Assembly (NCBI GenBank): GCA_964496975.1 | Contig: CAZCBN010000017.1 | Coordinates: 1-38,868, forward strand | Direction: 5' to 3' | DNA length: 38,868 nucleotides | From: CAZCBN01 sp964496975 | GTDB taxonomy: Bacteria > Planctomycetota > Phycisphaerae > Phycisphaerales > UBA1924 | Shown here: one piece after another, positions 1-9,700 of the stretch | Layout: each line of letters opens with the position of its first letter | Numbering within the stretch: the first letter of the stretch is position 1 | Position numbers and translations under genes: made by a program | The notes under the pieces: generated by a model | What the model saw: the letters and a program-made list of their open reading frames with translations, nothing else | What the model was told of the DNA's origin: nothing | Database searches by the model: none

Positions 1-1
1 G

Positions 2-2791
2 GGCTCGGGTGCTGGCGCGGGCGGTGCCGGCGGTGGCGGGCCGCGGGGTCGGCGCGACGGGCGTCGCCCCGGCGGCGGGGACCGCGGGGCGTGGGGGCGC
101 GAGGAGCGGCCGCGGCAGATCGTGGTGGCGGGCGATGGGCCGGGCCACAGGCCCAAGCTGTCGGAGATGCTGATCAGCTATCAGCCCGGGGAAGAGTGCC
201 GGATCGCGATGGTGGAGGACGGGAAGCTCGAGGAGTTTTACAGCGAGCCGACGAACAAGGTGAGCCGGGTCGGCAACATCTACGTCGGCCGTGTGACGAA
301 CATCGAGCGGCAGATCCAGGCGGCGTTTGTGGACTTTGGCCTTGAGGAGGCGGGGTTCCTGCACGTCAGCGACCTGCACCCCAAGTACTTCCCGGGCGCG
401 AGCGAGGACGAGACGGAGCGCGTGGGGAAGAAGACGCCGCGGCGTGAGCGTCCGCCGATCGAGGCGGCGCTTCGTCGCGGGCAAGAGATCATGGTGCAGG
501 TGCTGAAGGAGGGCGTGGGGACGAAGGGCCCGACGCTGACGAGCTACCTGAGCATCCCCGGGCGGTTCCTGGTGATGATGCCGGACATGGACCGCGTGGG
601 CGTGTCGCGCAAGGTGGAGGACGAGGAGGAACGCCGCAAGATGCGGGAGATCCTCGACCAGCTTGATCTGCCGGAGCAGTTCGGGTTCATCCTGCGGACA
701 GCGGGGTGGGACCGGGAGAAGGACGAGCTGGACCGCGACCTGGCGTACCTGCGGCGTTTGTGGGAGGAGATGGAGCGTCGGAAGAACGCGGGCGGCGGGC
801 CGCGGCTGCTGTACAGCGAGAGCGACCTGCTGCTGCGGACGCTGCGCGACCAGCTGACGCCGGACATCGACCGGGTGGTGTTCGACAACGAGGGGGCGAT
901 GCGTCGGGCGGCGAGCTTTTTGCGGATCGTCTCGCCGCGGGGCGGGCCCAAGATGTTCCACTACAAGGGCGGGACGCCGATCTTCCACGCGTTCGGGATC
1001 GAGCAGCAGCTCGAGCTGATGCACGCGACGGAGGTGCCGCTGCCGAGCGGCGGTCGGCTGGTGATCGAGCAGACGGAGGCGCTGGTCGCGATCGACGTGA
1101 ACAGCGGGAAGAGCCGGGTGGCGCGCGACAGCGAGCAGAACGCGCTGGAGACGAACCTGGAGGCGTGCGACGAGATCTGCCGGCAGCTGCGGCTCCGCGA
1201 CCTGGGCGGGCTGGTGATCCTCGACCTGATCGACATGCGGCTGACGAGCAACCGCAAGAAGGTCGAGATGCGGTACGCCGAGCGTCTGAAGCGGGATAAG
1301 GCGCGGACGACGATTCTCCAGATCAGCCAGTTCGGCATCCTGGAGATGACGCGGCAGCGCATGCGGGGCAGCTTCGAGCAGCAGCACTTCCACACCTGCC
1401 CGGTGTGCGACGGGCGCGGGCTGGTGCAGCGGCCCGACTCGGTGGCGGGGCAGGCGCTGCGCGAGCTGGCGAGCCTGCTCGACTTTGACCGCGTGGGCAA
1501 GGTGGAGCTGGTGGTGGCGCCGCGTGTAGCCGGGGCGCTGCTGAGCGACCGGCGGGCGGCGCTGGGCCGGATCGAGCGGGCGACGGGCAAGCGCGTCGAG
1601 GTGCGTATCAGCGAGACGATGCCGGCGACGCGGTACACGTTCTACGCGTACGACCCGAACGGCGCGGACATCGACATCGAGAAGCTGATCAAGAGCGGGA
1701 AGCGCAAGCCGCTGCTGGTCGAGGTGAAGCTGTCGTCGTTCGCCGAGGAGGAAACGTTCGCGGCGGACGTGCTGGCCGAGGCGGAGGCGGAGCGCCGGGC
1801 CGAGGCGGGCGAGGCGGCGGCGCAGGACGAGGCGGAGCTGGAGCGCATCGCGGCGATGCCGCTGCCCGGCGCGGCGAGGCCCGGCGACGACGACGACGAG
1901 GACGATCGCGACGGAGCGGCCGGGGGCCCGCGCGGCGACGCGCGGCCGGGCCAGGGCCGCGGCGAATCGGGCGAGGACGGCGAAGCCGGCGAGGGCGGGC
2001 GGCGTCGGCGTCGCCGTCGGCGTCGTCGCGGCCGCCGCGACGGCGACGGCCCCTTCGAGGGCGACGGGCCCCGCCCCGCGGGCGAGAACGGCCACGCGGC
2101 GGGCGACAACCGCGCCCCGGCCGGCGCTCACGCCCCGGCGCACGCGTCGGACGACGGCGTGGAGCTGGACTCGGGCGATGAGGGCGACGACGAGATGGAC
2201 GACTTCGACGGCGTGCCCACCGACGCCGGCGAGGGCGAACATCGCGACGACCGGGACGACGGTGACGCGGGCGACGACCGAGAGCCGTCCAACGGCGGCG
2301 ATGCCGGCGACGGCGGTGAGATGGGCGAGAACGGCGAGCCCCGGCGGCGCAAGCGTCGCCGCCGGCGTCGCGGTCGCCGCGGCGAGGAGGGCGCGGGCGC
2401 CTTCAACGGCGAGGGCAACGGCGCCGGCGGCCAGGGCGCGAACAGCAACGGCGCGGCCGTTGGCAACGCCGAGCGCGAGGGCGCAGGCCAGCCGGCGCGC
2501 AGCGCGGATGGTCGTGGCGATGGTCGTGGCGATGGGCGCGGTGACGGCCGGCGTGACCGTGATCGACGCCGCGACGGCTCGGGCGACCGCGGGCCGCGCG
2601 ACGATCGCTCGCGTGATCGTGACCGGGGCGGCGACCGGGGCGGCGACCGGGCCCCGAGGCCGGCGGCGCCGGTCGTGGTGGTGCCTCCGCCCGCGCCGGA
2701 GCCGGCGAAGCCCAAGCGTCGCGGCCTGTACGCCGCGGGTCGGCGGTCGCTGATGCCGAGCGAGCGCGGCCGCGGGGGCGGTGACGATTGA
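2..2791 (+). CDS. rne: Rne/Rng family ribonuclease, 5' end outside window
   Basis: This is a single-strand-specific endoribonuclease of the RNase E/G family, which acts in mRNA decay and rRNA processing. The frame is open from the first bases of the window, through a Gly/Arg-rich stretch, so the true start lies upstream; a GTG at 122 is only the first possible start here. An S1-type domain lies at about 260-520 (NIYVGRVTNIE, AAFVDFG, GFLHVSDL). The catalytic DNase-I-like part carries AIDVNSGKS (about 1090-1116) and ILDLIDMRL (about 1216-1245), which hold the metal-binding aspartates. The Zn-link CPVCDGRG is at about 1399-1422. The C-terminal third is low-complexity, with two Arg blocks (about 1998-2036 and 2341-2380) and RGD/RD repeats (about 2506-2650). 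It probably serves as an RNA- or partner-binding tail, as in other RNase E proteins. The stop overlaps the next gene. Confidence 0.93.
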   Translation, partial: GSGAGAGGAGGGGPRGRRDGRRPGGGDRGAWGREERPRQIVVAGDGPGHRPKLSEMLISYQPGEECRIAMVEDGKLEEFYSEPTNKVSRVGNIYVGRVTNIERQIQAAFVDFGLEEAGFLHVSDLHPKYFPGASEDETERVGKKTPRRERPPIEAALRRGQEIMVQVLKEGVGTKGPTLTSYLSIPGRFLVMMPDMDRVGVSRKVEDEEERRKMREILDQLDLPEQFGFILRTAGWDREKDELDRDLAYLRRLWEEMERRKNAGGGPRLLYSESDLLLRTLRDQLTPDIDRVVFDNEGAMRRAASFLRIVSPRGGPKMFHYKGGTPIFHAFGIEQQLELMHATEVPLPSGGRLVIEQTEALVAIDVNSGKSRVARDSEQNALETNLEACDEICRQLRLRDLGGLVILDLIDMRLTSNRKKVEMRYAERLKRDKARTTILQISQFGILEMTRQRMRGSFEQQHFHTCPVCDGRGLVQRPDSVAGQALRELASLLDFDRVGKVELVVAPRVAGALLSDRRAALGRIERATGKRVEVRISETMPATRYTFYAYDPNGADIDIEKLIKSGKRKPLLVEVKLSSFAEEETFAADVLAEAEAERRAEAGEAAAQDEAELERIAAMPLPGAARPGDDDDEDDRDGAAGGPRGDARPGQGRGESGEDGEAGEGGRRRRRRRRRRGRRDGDGPFEGDGPRPAGENGHAAGDNRAPAGAHAPAHASDDGVELDSGDEGDDEMDDFDGVPTDAGEGEHRDDRDDGDAGDDREPSNGGDAGDGGEMGENGEPRRRKRRRRRRGRRGEEGAGAFNGEGNGAGGQGANSNGAAVGNAEREGAGQPARSADGRGDGRGDGRGDGRRDRDRRRDGSGDRGPRDDRSRDRDRGGDRGGDRAPRPAAPVVVVPPPAPEPAKPKRRGLYAAGRRSLMPSERGRGGGDD

Positions 2792-3321
2792 GCCGCGCTG
2801 GGCCGCCGCTGGTGCCGGCCGGGGGCGCGCGGGCGGGCCAAGGGGCGCCGTCAGAGGGCGAGGACACCGCGTCGTTGCTGCGTGCGTATCGAGGGTGGGC
2901 GCTCCCGCCTTGGCTGCACCGTACGAACCTGCGGTGGTACGCAATCCTCACCGCGTTCGCGGCCGTTTACTTCGCGATCATCGCGATCCCCTTCGACCGG
3001 TGGTTTTCGCTCTCGTTGCCGTCCGTCGTTGGGGTCGTGCCTGTTCTGACCGTGGTTCCCGCGATTGTGTTGGGGCAGAAAAGGCAGCGCCTTTCGCGCC
3101 GGGTGGCGGCGCGTCGCGGGCTCGTCTGCCCGTGTTGCCTCTATCCGTTGGCGGCCGAGCCCGCGCTCGCCCGCTGCCCGGAGTGCGGCGAGGTGTATCT
3201 GACGGACGAACTGCCGGCGCTCTGGTCGCGGGGCTTTGGGGACCGGTGGTGGCGCAGGGCCCTCGCCTCGGCGCCCGACGGGCCCACGCCGAAGAACACA
3301 CCGATTCCCCCGGCCGGATAG
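2788..3321 (+). CDS. small membrane protein with C-terminal zinc ribbon
   Basis: This is an unassigned protein of 177 residues. The start chosen is a TTG whose TTGA overlaps the stop of the RNase gene, which implies translational coupling. Two hydrophobic segments are visible, at about residues 50-70 (WYAILTAFAAVYFAIIAIPF) and 76-96, each long enough to span the membrane. They are followed by a basic stretch and a zinc-ribbon-like pair, C114-P-C-C117 and C130-P-E-C133, on the side that is probably cytoplasmic. The LVCPCCLYPL...RCPECG pattern is common in small planctomycete membrane proteins, but I know of no defined function. Its position between an RNase and dxr does not reveal a role. An alternative is a later start giving only the membrane part; the TTG is favoured because of the overlap. 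Confidence 0.72.
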   Translation: MSRAGPPLVPAGGARAGQGAPSEGEDTASLLRAYRGWALPPWLHRTNLRWYAILTAFAAVYFAIIAIPFDRWFSLSLPSVVGVVPVLTVVPAIVLGQKRQRLSRRVAARRGLVCPCCLYPLAAEPALARCPECGEVYLTDELPALWSRGFGDRWWRRALASAPDGPTPKNTPIPPAG

Positions 3322-3332
3322 GCTTGGCCGCG

Positions 3333-4676
3333 ATGGCCGTTCGTGCCCCAACCGAAACTGCGTCCCGTGCGGCCGAAGGCGCGGCCCATGCGGCGTTGCC
3401 CGCGGCCGCGGTGCCGGTGCGTCGCGTCATCGTGCTGGGGTCCACCGGCTCGGTCGGCACGCAGACGCTGGACGTCGCGTCGTCGCTGAACGCGCTGCAC
3501 GCGGCGGGTGCGTGGCCCTGGGGCGTGCAGATCGTCGGCCTCGCCGCGGGGTCGAACGCGTCGCTGCTGGCCGAGCAAGCGCGGGCGCTGGGCGTGCGCG
3601 ATGTGGCGCTGGCCTCGGCGGGGCCGGAGGAGGGCGCGGGCGGGCCCGCCGATCCGGCGTTGATGCTGCCCGCGGGGGCGCGCGTGCGTCGCGGCGCGGG
3701 CGCGGCCGAGCGGCTCGTGCGCGAGGTGCCGTGCGACGTGGTCGTCGCGGCGATCGTCGGCGTGCGCGGGCTGCCGGCGACGCTCGCCGCGGTGGAACTG
3801 GGCCGCGACGTGGCGCTGGCGAACAAGGAGACGCTCGTCGCCGCGGGGGCGATCGTCACCGCGGCCGCGCGGCGGAGCGGGGCGCGGCTGCTCCCGCTGG
3901 ACAGCGAGCACTCGGCGGCGTGGCAGTGCCTGATGTCGCTCGCGGGCCCCGGGCTTGTCTGCCCTTGCGAGCCGCCGGCGGGGCTGGAGCGGCTCGTCCT
4001 CACCGCCAGCGGCGGGCCCTTCCGCGAGCGATCGACCGCGGAGTGCTACGACGCCCCGCCCGAGCAGGCGCTGAAGCACCCGACATGGTCGATGGGCGCG
4101 AAGGTCACGATTGATTCGGCGACGCTCGTGAACAAGGCGCTTGAGCTGATCGAGGCGCACTGGCTCTTCGGCCTGCCGAGCCGCCAACTGGGCGTGCTGA
4201 TTCACCCGCAGAGCTGCGTGCACGCGCTCGCGGAGATGGTGAACGGCTCCGTCGTGGCGCAGATGGGCTCGCCCGACATGCGCGTGCCCATCCAGCTCGC
4301 GCTCTCGGCGCCGGGCGTGGCGCCGGCCCGCGACGTTCAGCGGCTTGACCTCGCGGCGCTCGGGTCGCTGACATTCATGAAGGCGTGCGAGGAGCGGTGG
4401 CCCGCGCTCGCGCTCGCGCGGCGCGTGATGGACGAGGGCGGCACGCTCGGCGCCGTCTTCAACGCGGCGAACGAGGTCGCGGTCGAGGCGTTCCTCGCGC
4501 GGCGCATCCCGTTCGGCCGCATCGTGGAGCTGGTGTCGGCCGCGATGGAGGCGCTCCCCGCGGACGAGGGCGGCACGCTGGAACGCGTGATGGCGGCCGA
4601 CGCGGCGGCGCGGCGGTTCGTCGCGGAGCGCATCGCGGGCGGCGCACAAGGCCGCGTGCGCGGGGGCGCGTCATGA
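3333..4676 (+). CDS. dxr: 1-deoxy-D-xylulose 5-phosphate reductoisomerase
   Basis: This is the second enzyme of the non-mevalonate (MEP) isoprenoid pathway. It converts DXP to 2-C-methyl-D-erythritol 4-phosphate with NADPH and a divalent metal in the cytoplasm. The protein is 447 residues from the ATG at 3333; the family is usually about 390-400, and the excess is a short N-terminal lead before the Rossmann motif GSTGSVG (residues 36-42). Family landmarks follow in order: ANKETLVAAG, LPLDSEHSA with the metal-binding D and E, LTASGGPFRE, the segment HPTWSMGAKVTIDSATL, and HPQSCVHALAEM. The open frame extends further upstream, but that part overlaps the previous gene in another frame and looks unlike this family. 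The stop overlaps the next start as ATGA, so it is probably co-translated with the glycosyltransferase. Confidence 0.96.
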   Translation: MAVRAPTETASRAAEGAAHAALPAAAVPVRRVIVLGSTGSVGTQTLDVASSLNALHAAGAWPWGVQIVGLAAGSNASLLAEQARALGVRDVALASAGPEEGAGGPADPALMLPAGARVRRGAGAAERLVREVPCDVVVAAIVGVRGLPATLAAVELGRDVALANKETLVAAGAIVTAAARRSGARLLPLDSEHSAAWQCLMSLAGPGLVCPCEPPAGLERLVLTASGGPFRERSTAECYDAPPEQALKHPTWSMGAKVTIDSATLVNKALELIEAHWLFGLPSRQLGVLIHPQSCVHALAEMVNGSVVAQMGSPDMRVPIQLALSAPGVAPARDVQRLDLAALGSLTFMKACEERWPALALARRVMDEGGTLGAVFNAANEVAVEAFLARRIPFGRIVELVSAAMEALPADEGGTLERVMAADAAARRFVAERIAGGAQGRVRGGAS

Positions 4677-6565
4677 GCCGGGTTCCGCCCACGCCCCCGG
4701 GCAGCACGCCCGGCGGGCCCCCGGGAACGCCGCGCGGCACGCCCGCGGCCGGCGCGGGCCGCGGCGCGATGTCGCGCGAGGACAAGGCGCTGCTGGAGGC
4801 GGAAAAGCTCCGCCGCGCCGGGCAGCCTGCGAAGGCGTTTGAGATCGTGCGGCGGCTGCTCGCGGGCCGGCCGAACGAGCCGCGTGCGAACCACATGGCG
4901 GCCGTGCTGAGCGCGCTGACGGAGGACCGCGACCGTGCGCGGTACTACGCCGAGCGGGCCGTGACGCTGATGCCCGCGAACGCCGAGGCGCGGGCGACGC
5001 TGGGCAACCTGCTGGAGGCCGCGGGCGAGCACGCGGCGGCCGAGCTGCAGCTGCGCCGCGCGACGGAGCTGGACGGGCGATCGCTCTCGGCGCTCACGGG
5101 CCTGGCGCGGGCGCTGGCGTCGCTCGGTCGGCACGCGGAGTCTGAGCAGACGCTGCAGCGTGCGATGGCGGTGGCGCCCAAGCACCCGGCGGCCGCGGTG
5201 CAGCTCGCCGCGGCGCGGCGCGACGCGGGCCGCGCGGGCGACGCGGTGGACCTGCTGCGCCGCGCGTGCCAGATCGCCCCGGGCGACCCGTACCCCGTCT
5301 CGATGCTGTGCTTCACGTCGCACAACGACGAGCGGCTCAGCCCGGCCGATGTGGCGGGCGTGCACGCCGCGTGCGGGCGGCTCATCGAGGCTTCGGTGCG
5401 GCCTATGCCGGAGGTGCGGGCGCTGTCGGCCCAGGGCAGGCCGCTGCGCGTGGGGCTGCTGAGCTCGGACCTGCGGGCGCACGCGGTGGCGTCGTTCGTG
5501 GGCCCGCTGCTGTCGGGGGCCGATCGGGCCACGCTGCACACGGTGTGTTACCACCTGTCGCCCGAGAGCGACGCGGTGACGGCGCGGCTCCGGGCCCGCG
5601 CGACGGAGTGGCGCGACGCCGCGCGGTTCACCGAGTTGCAGCTCGCGCAGAACATCCAGCGCGACGCGATCGACGTGCTGATCGACCTGCACGGGCACAT
5701 GGCGGGCGGGCGGCTCCGCGTGCTCGCGGCAAGGCCCGCGCCGCTGGTGGTCTCCGCGATCGGCTACCCCGGCACGGCCGGGCTCTCGCGCATCGACGCG
5801 CGGCTGGTCGATTCCGTCACCGACCCCGCGGGGGGCGAGGCCCTTGTGCCCGAGCGGCTGCTGCGGGTTGACCCGTGCTTTTTGTGTTACGAGCCGCCGG
5901 CCGATGCGCCGCCGGTGGAGCCCGGGCCGCTGTCGCGGGGCGAGCCGCTCACGTACGGCAGCTTCAACGCGCTCGCCAAGCTGCAGCCGGGGGCCGTGAA
6001 GGCGTGGGCCGAGCTGCTCGCGTACTCCATCGACGCGCGGCTCGTGCTGAAGGCGAAGGGGCTGGAACGGCCCGACGTGCGGGCCGACGTGCTGGCGCAG
6101 TTCGCGGCGCACGGCGTGGACGCGTCGCGCGTCGACCTCCGCGGCGCGACGCCCACGTTCGCCGAGCACCTCGCCGCGTACCGCGACGTGGACATCGCGC
6201 TCGACACCTTCCCCTACAACGGCACGACGACCACCTGCGAGGCGGCGTGGATGGGCGTGCCCACGGTCACGCTCGCCGGCGATCGGCACGCGGCGCGCGT
6301 CGGCGCGAGCTTGCTCCGGGCGATGGGCCTGGCCGAGCTGGTCGCGGCCGACGCGAGGGACTACGTCACCCGGGCGATGCGCCTGGGGAGCGACGCGTCG
6401 GCGCTCGCCGACCTGCGCCGCGGTATGCGGGAGCGTCTGCGGGCCTCGCCCCTGCTGGACGCGCGGGCGTACGCCTCGCGCGTCGAGGCGGCGCTGCGCG
6501 GGCTGCTTGAAGAGCGAGCCGCGGCGGCCGCGTCCGGCGCCGCCTCACCCGTCGGCGGGGCGTGA
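4673..6565 (+). CDS. TPR plus GT41 (OGT/SPINDLY-like) glycosyltransferase
   Basis: This is a probable protein O-glycosyltransferase of family GT41, which transfers GlcNAc or another sugar from a nucleotide sugar to Ser/Thr of proteins. The protein is 630 residues. After a Pro/Gly-rich lead, TPR helices occupy about residues 35-225 (for example the segment YYAERAVTLMPANAEARATL). The GT41 catalytic region follows from about 255 to 600: LLSSDLRAHAVASFVGPLL, IDLHGHMAGGRL, SAIGYPGTAGLSRIDARLVD, FNALAKLQPGAVKAW and the nucleotide-sugar signature DTFPYNGTTTTCEAAWMGVP. No signal peptide is seen, so it is likely cytoplasmic. ATG 4673 overlaps the dxr stop by 4 bases. Donor and acceptor cannot be read from sequence; several bacterial members act on adhesins or flagellins, and no such target is adjacent. 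Confidence 0.88.
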   Translation: MSRVPPTPPGSTPGGPPGTPRGTPAAGAGRGAMSREDKALLEAEKLRRAGQPAKAFEIVRRLLAGRPNEPRANHMAAVLSALTEDRDRARYYAERAVTLMPANAEARATLGNLLEAAGEHAAAELQLRRATELDGRSLSALTGLARALASLGRHAESEQTLQRAMAVAPKHPAAAVQLAAARRDAGRAGDAVDLLRRACQIAPGDPYPVSMLCFTSHNDERLSPADVAGVHAACGRLIEASVRPMPEVRALSAQGRPLRVGLLSSDLRAHAVASFVGPLLSGADRATLHTVCYHLSPESDAVTARLRARATEWRDAARFTELQLAQNIQRDAIDVLIDLHGHMAGGRLRVLAARPAPLVVSAIGYPGTAGLSRIDARLVDSVTDPAGGEALVPERLLRVDPCFLCYEPPADAPPVEPGPLSRGEPLTYGSFNALAKLQPGAVKAWAELLAYSIDARLVLKAKGLERPDVRADVLAQFAAHGVDASRVDLRGATPTFAEHLAAYRDVDIALDTFPYNGTTTTCEAAWMGVPTVTLAGDRHAARVGASLLRAMGLAELVAADARDYVTRAMRLGSDASALADLRRGMRERLRASPLLDARAYASRVEAALRGLLEERAAAAASGAASPVGGA

Positions 6566-6655
6566 CGCACGCGGGTGACAGCGGCCTGTGAGGTCGGCGT
6601 GTGACGCCGGCACGCGACGTCGGCGCGGGGTCCGGCCTTGCGGCGCGGGGTGTTC

Positions 6656-6696
6656 GGCAAAAATGAAAAAGGGGCGTCGCGTGTGCGACGCCCCTT
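6656..6696 (-). terminator. Rho-independent terminator of the metalloprotease gene
   Basis: A perfect 12-base inverted repeat, AAGGGGCGTCGC / GCGACGCCCCTT, with a 4-base loop lies at 6669-6696. On the minus strand it is followed by a T-rich stretch (TTTTTCATTTTT). It sits about 65 bases past the stop of the minus-strand metalloprotease. The plus strand has no T tract after it, but the stem may also impede transcription arriving from the dxr operon. Confidence 0.82.
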
Positions 6697-6761
6697 GGTT
6701 CATGCTTGACATCGTGCGGCGTTCAGGCGTTCCGCCGCGGCCCCGTGGTGAGCGCTGTGCG

Positions 6762-9700
6762 TTAGCGTTGCGTGGCCTTGCCGGCCTCGTCCTCGCCCAG
6801 CAGGATCTGGATGATGCCGCCGCCGCCGGAGATCTTGTCGGTGTTGTAGATGTACTCGGGGTCGAGCGCGCCGTCGATGCGCATCGCGACTTCCTGGAGA
6901 TGGGCCTTGCTGTAGTCGTCCATCTGCGTGCCGTACTTCTCCATCACCTCGGCGATCTTGCCCTCGATCTCGCGCAGGTGCATGGTCGCGAGGTTGGCGA
7001 TCACCTTGTTCACCGCGCCGAACGACTCGCCCGGGACGGCGAGGTCGATCAGCCGGTCGAGGTGCTCGCGCTGCAGGTTGCGCCGCAGGGTGGAGATGAC
7101 CGGCTCGCGGTTGCTCGCCTTGCCCGCGGGCTTGGCGTCCAGCTCGGTCCAGATGGAGCCGGTGATGGTGCGCAGCGCCTCGGCCACGGTGAGCACGTCC
7201 TCGCCCGGCTCGACGTACGACTCGCCGTCGAGCATGCGCCGCAGCGTGGTGGGGTTCATGATCATCGTGAGCGTGGAGGCCTGCACGCCCAGGATGCGGT
7301 CGTTGAGGTCGAACGTGGGGTCGGTGAAGACGACGCGCAGGCCGCCGTCGTCGTACCACTTGTCGACCGTCATGTACTTCAGCAGCTCGGGCGTCAGGCC
7401 GAACGCCTCGTCGCGGAAGGTGCTCTCGGTCACGAACTCCAGGGCCTCGCGCTGCGTCGCCGCCGACACGGGGTCGATGGGCGGGCGGCCGTTGGGGTCG
7501 CCCTTCTTGTCGCGGTAGACGTACGCGCCGCCGAGCCAGCGGGCGATGGCCGACACCGACGCGACGTGCTGGCCCAGCGCGATCTGGTACCCCTGCCGCG
7601 TGCGCGACCAGCTCTCGCCGTCCTTCACGAACTTCTCGACCAGGTTCTCGCGGATGAAGCGGGCCAGCTCCATGTTCCCCTTCGCCCAGTCCAGCGGGTT
7701 CTTGGAGAGGTCATAGCGGCGGGCCAGCGGGTCCGGGCCCGACGTGTCCTCGTCGGTGCCGTACTGCAGCTCGGGCTCGGCCACGCGCTCCAGCACCTTG
7801 TCGGTCTCGCCCAGCGTGTAGCCGTACTCGATCGCCCAGTAGTCGTAGGGCCCGATGTCGATGCTGGAGAAGTCGCCCTGCACCGTGCCGCTGTTCTCCG
7901 CCTTGGGCATGCGGATGTTGATGCCGTTGTAGTCCATCACCGAGGCCGACCAGGGCTTCTTGCCCTTGAACTCCTCGGAGTTGATCTCCTCCAGCGTGTA
8001 CGCGCCGCTCGCCTTGAAGTTGTGACGAAGGCCCAGCGTGTGGCCCACCTCGTGCGCCACCAGCTCGGCCAGCATCGGGCCGACGAACGACTCGGGCACG
8101 CCGTCGATCAGGTCGCCCAGGTCCTTCTTGTCCTTCTTCTTGCTCTTCTTCTCGGTGTCGTCCGACTCTTCTTCCTCGCCCTCGTCCTCGTCGGTGGCCT
8201 CGTCCAGGTCGTCCTGGCTCACGGCCCCCTCGTTCATCAGCTTCTCGATCAGCTTGCGGTACTTCTCCGGCATGAACTCCAGCAGCTCGGGGTTCTTCTC
8301 GAGCTGCTCCTTCAGCCGCGCGATCGCCTCGGGCGGGAGCTCGGGCAGCTCGTCCTCGTCCGCCGCCAGCAGCACGGGCGCCATCATGCCCATCACGTCG
8401 TAGAAGACGCGCGCCGTCGCCAGGCCCAGGGCCTTGCCCTCGGCCGCGCGGCACAGGCCGTTCACCTGGCTCGTCCGGCCCACCAGGCCGTCCAGGTCCT
8501 CGTCGCCCAGCATCGCCGTCTCAACCGCGATGGGCGCCCCGCCGAACCGCTGCACGCCCCGCAGGGCCCGCCGGTCGCGCAGCATGCGCTCCCGGTCCCC
8601 GGGCGTCGCCATCCGCACGCGCGGGTCGTACCGCGGGTTGTCCTGCAGCCACGACATCGTCTCGGCGCCGAAGCCCTCGGTCGCGATCTCGCCCAGCAGG
8701 TCCTCCCACCGGTACGTGAACACGCGCACCCAGCCGTCCGTCAGCACCACGTCGGCGTCCAGGATCTGACCCGTCATCGGGTTCACCCGGCTCGGCCCGA
8801 TCGCCGTCGCGACGTCGTTGCTCAGCCAGCGAACGAAGTTGTAGCGAACGTCCTCCGGGTCCTTCTCCATGTGCTGGCCCGTGGACTTGTCCTGGAAGCG
8901 AACCTCGATCGCGCCCAGGATCCCCACCTTCTCGTACGCCTTGTTCCAGTACTCGATGCCCTCGCGCACCCACCGGCGGTACCGCACCGGCACCGTGTGC
9001 TCCACGTAATAAACGATGGGCTCCTTCGGCGGGCTCAGCTTCAGCTTCGGGTCCGCCTTCTCAAGGTGCCAGCGGTTCACGTACCGCACGAACACCTCGT
9101 CCCGGTCAAACTTGCCCAGGTCGCGGAAGCTCGTCGTGAAGTACCCCACCCGCGTGTCCGCCTCGCGGGGCTTGTACCCCGGCGTGCCGCGGATGTCGCT
9201 GATCGAGTAGTGGAACGTCTTCAGCGTGCCCGTCGCGTCCGGCACCTCGAACGCCACCTCGATGTTCTCGGGGAACGCCTTCGCCGACGTCACTTCCTTG
9301 AGCCGCCCCTGCAGCCCGATCGCCGAGCCGCCGAAGAACTTCGTCGCCTGCCCCACGAGCAGCTCGTCCAGGTCGATCACCGGCTGCCCGTTCGGGCCCT
9401 TGCCCAGGATCGCCACGTCCAGCAGCACGCGGTCGGTGAAGATCATCTCCACCGAGTCCTTGCTCTCCTGGTCGCCGCTGGAGCGCACGTTGATCTCGGG
9501 CGCGATCAGGGCAAGCCGGTCCTCGCCGTACTGCTTCCAGTACGTGTACAGGTCGCCCGCCTGAAGCCCCGCGAACAGCTCGCCCCCCGCCACCGTCATG
9601 GCGAAGAAGTGCTTCTGGCGGTCAAACCCGCGCGGCAGCTCCGCGAGCAGGTCGTTCGTCTCGCGCTTGATGTACAGGCCGTACAGGCTGTCGCCCTCGG

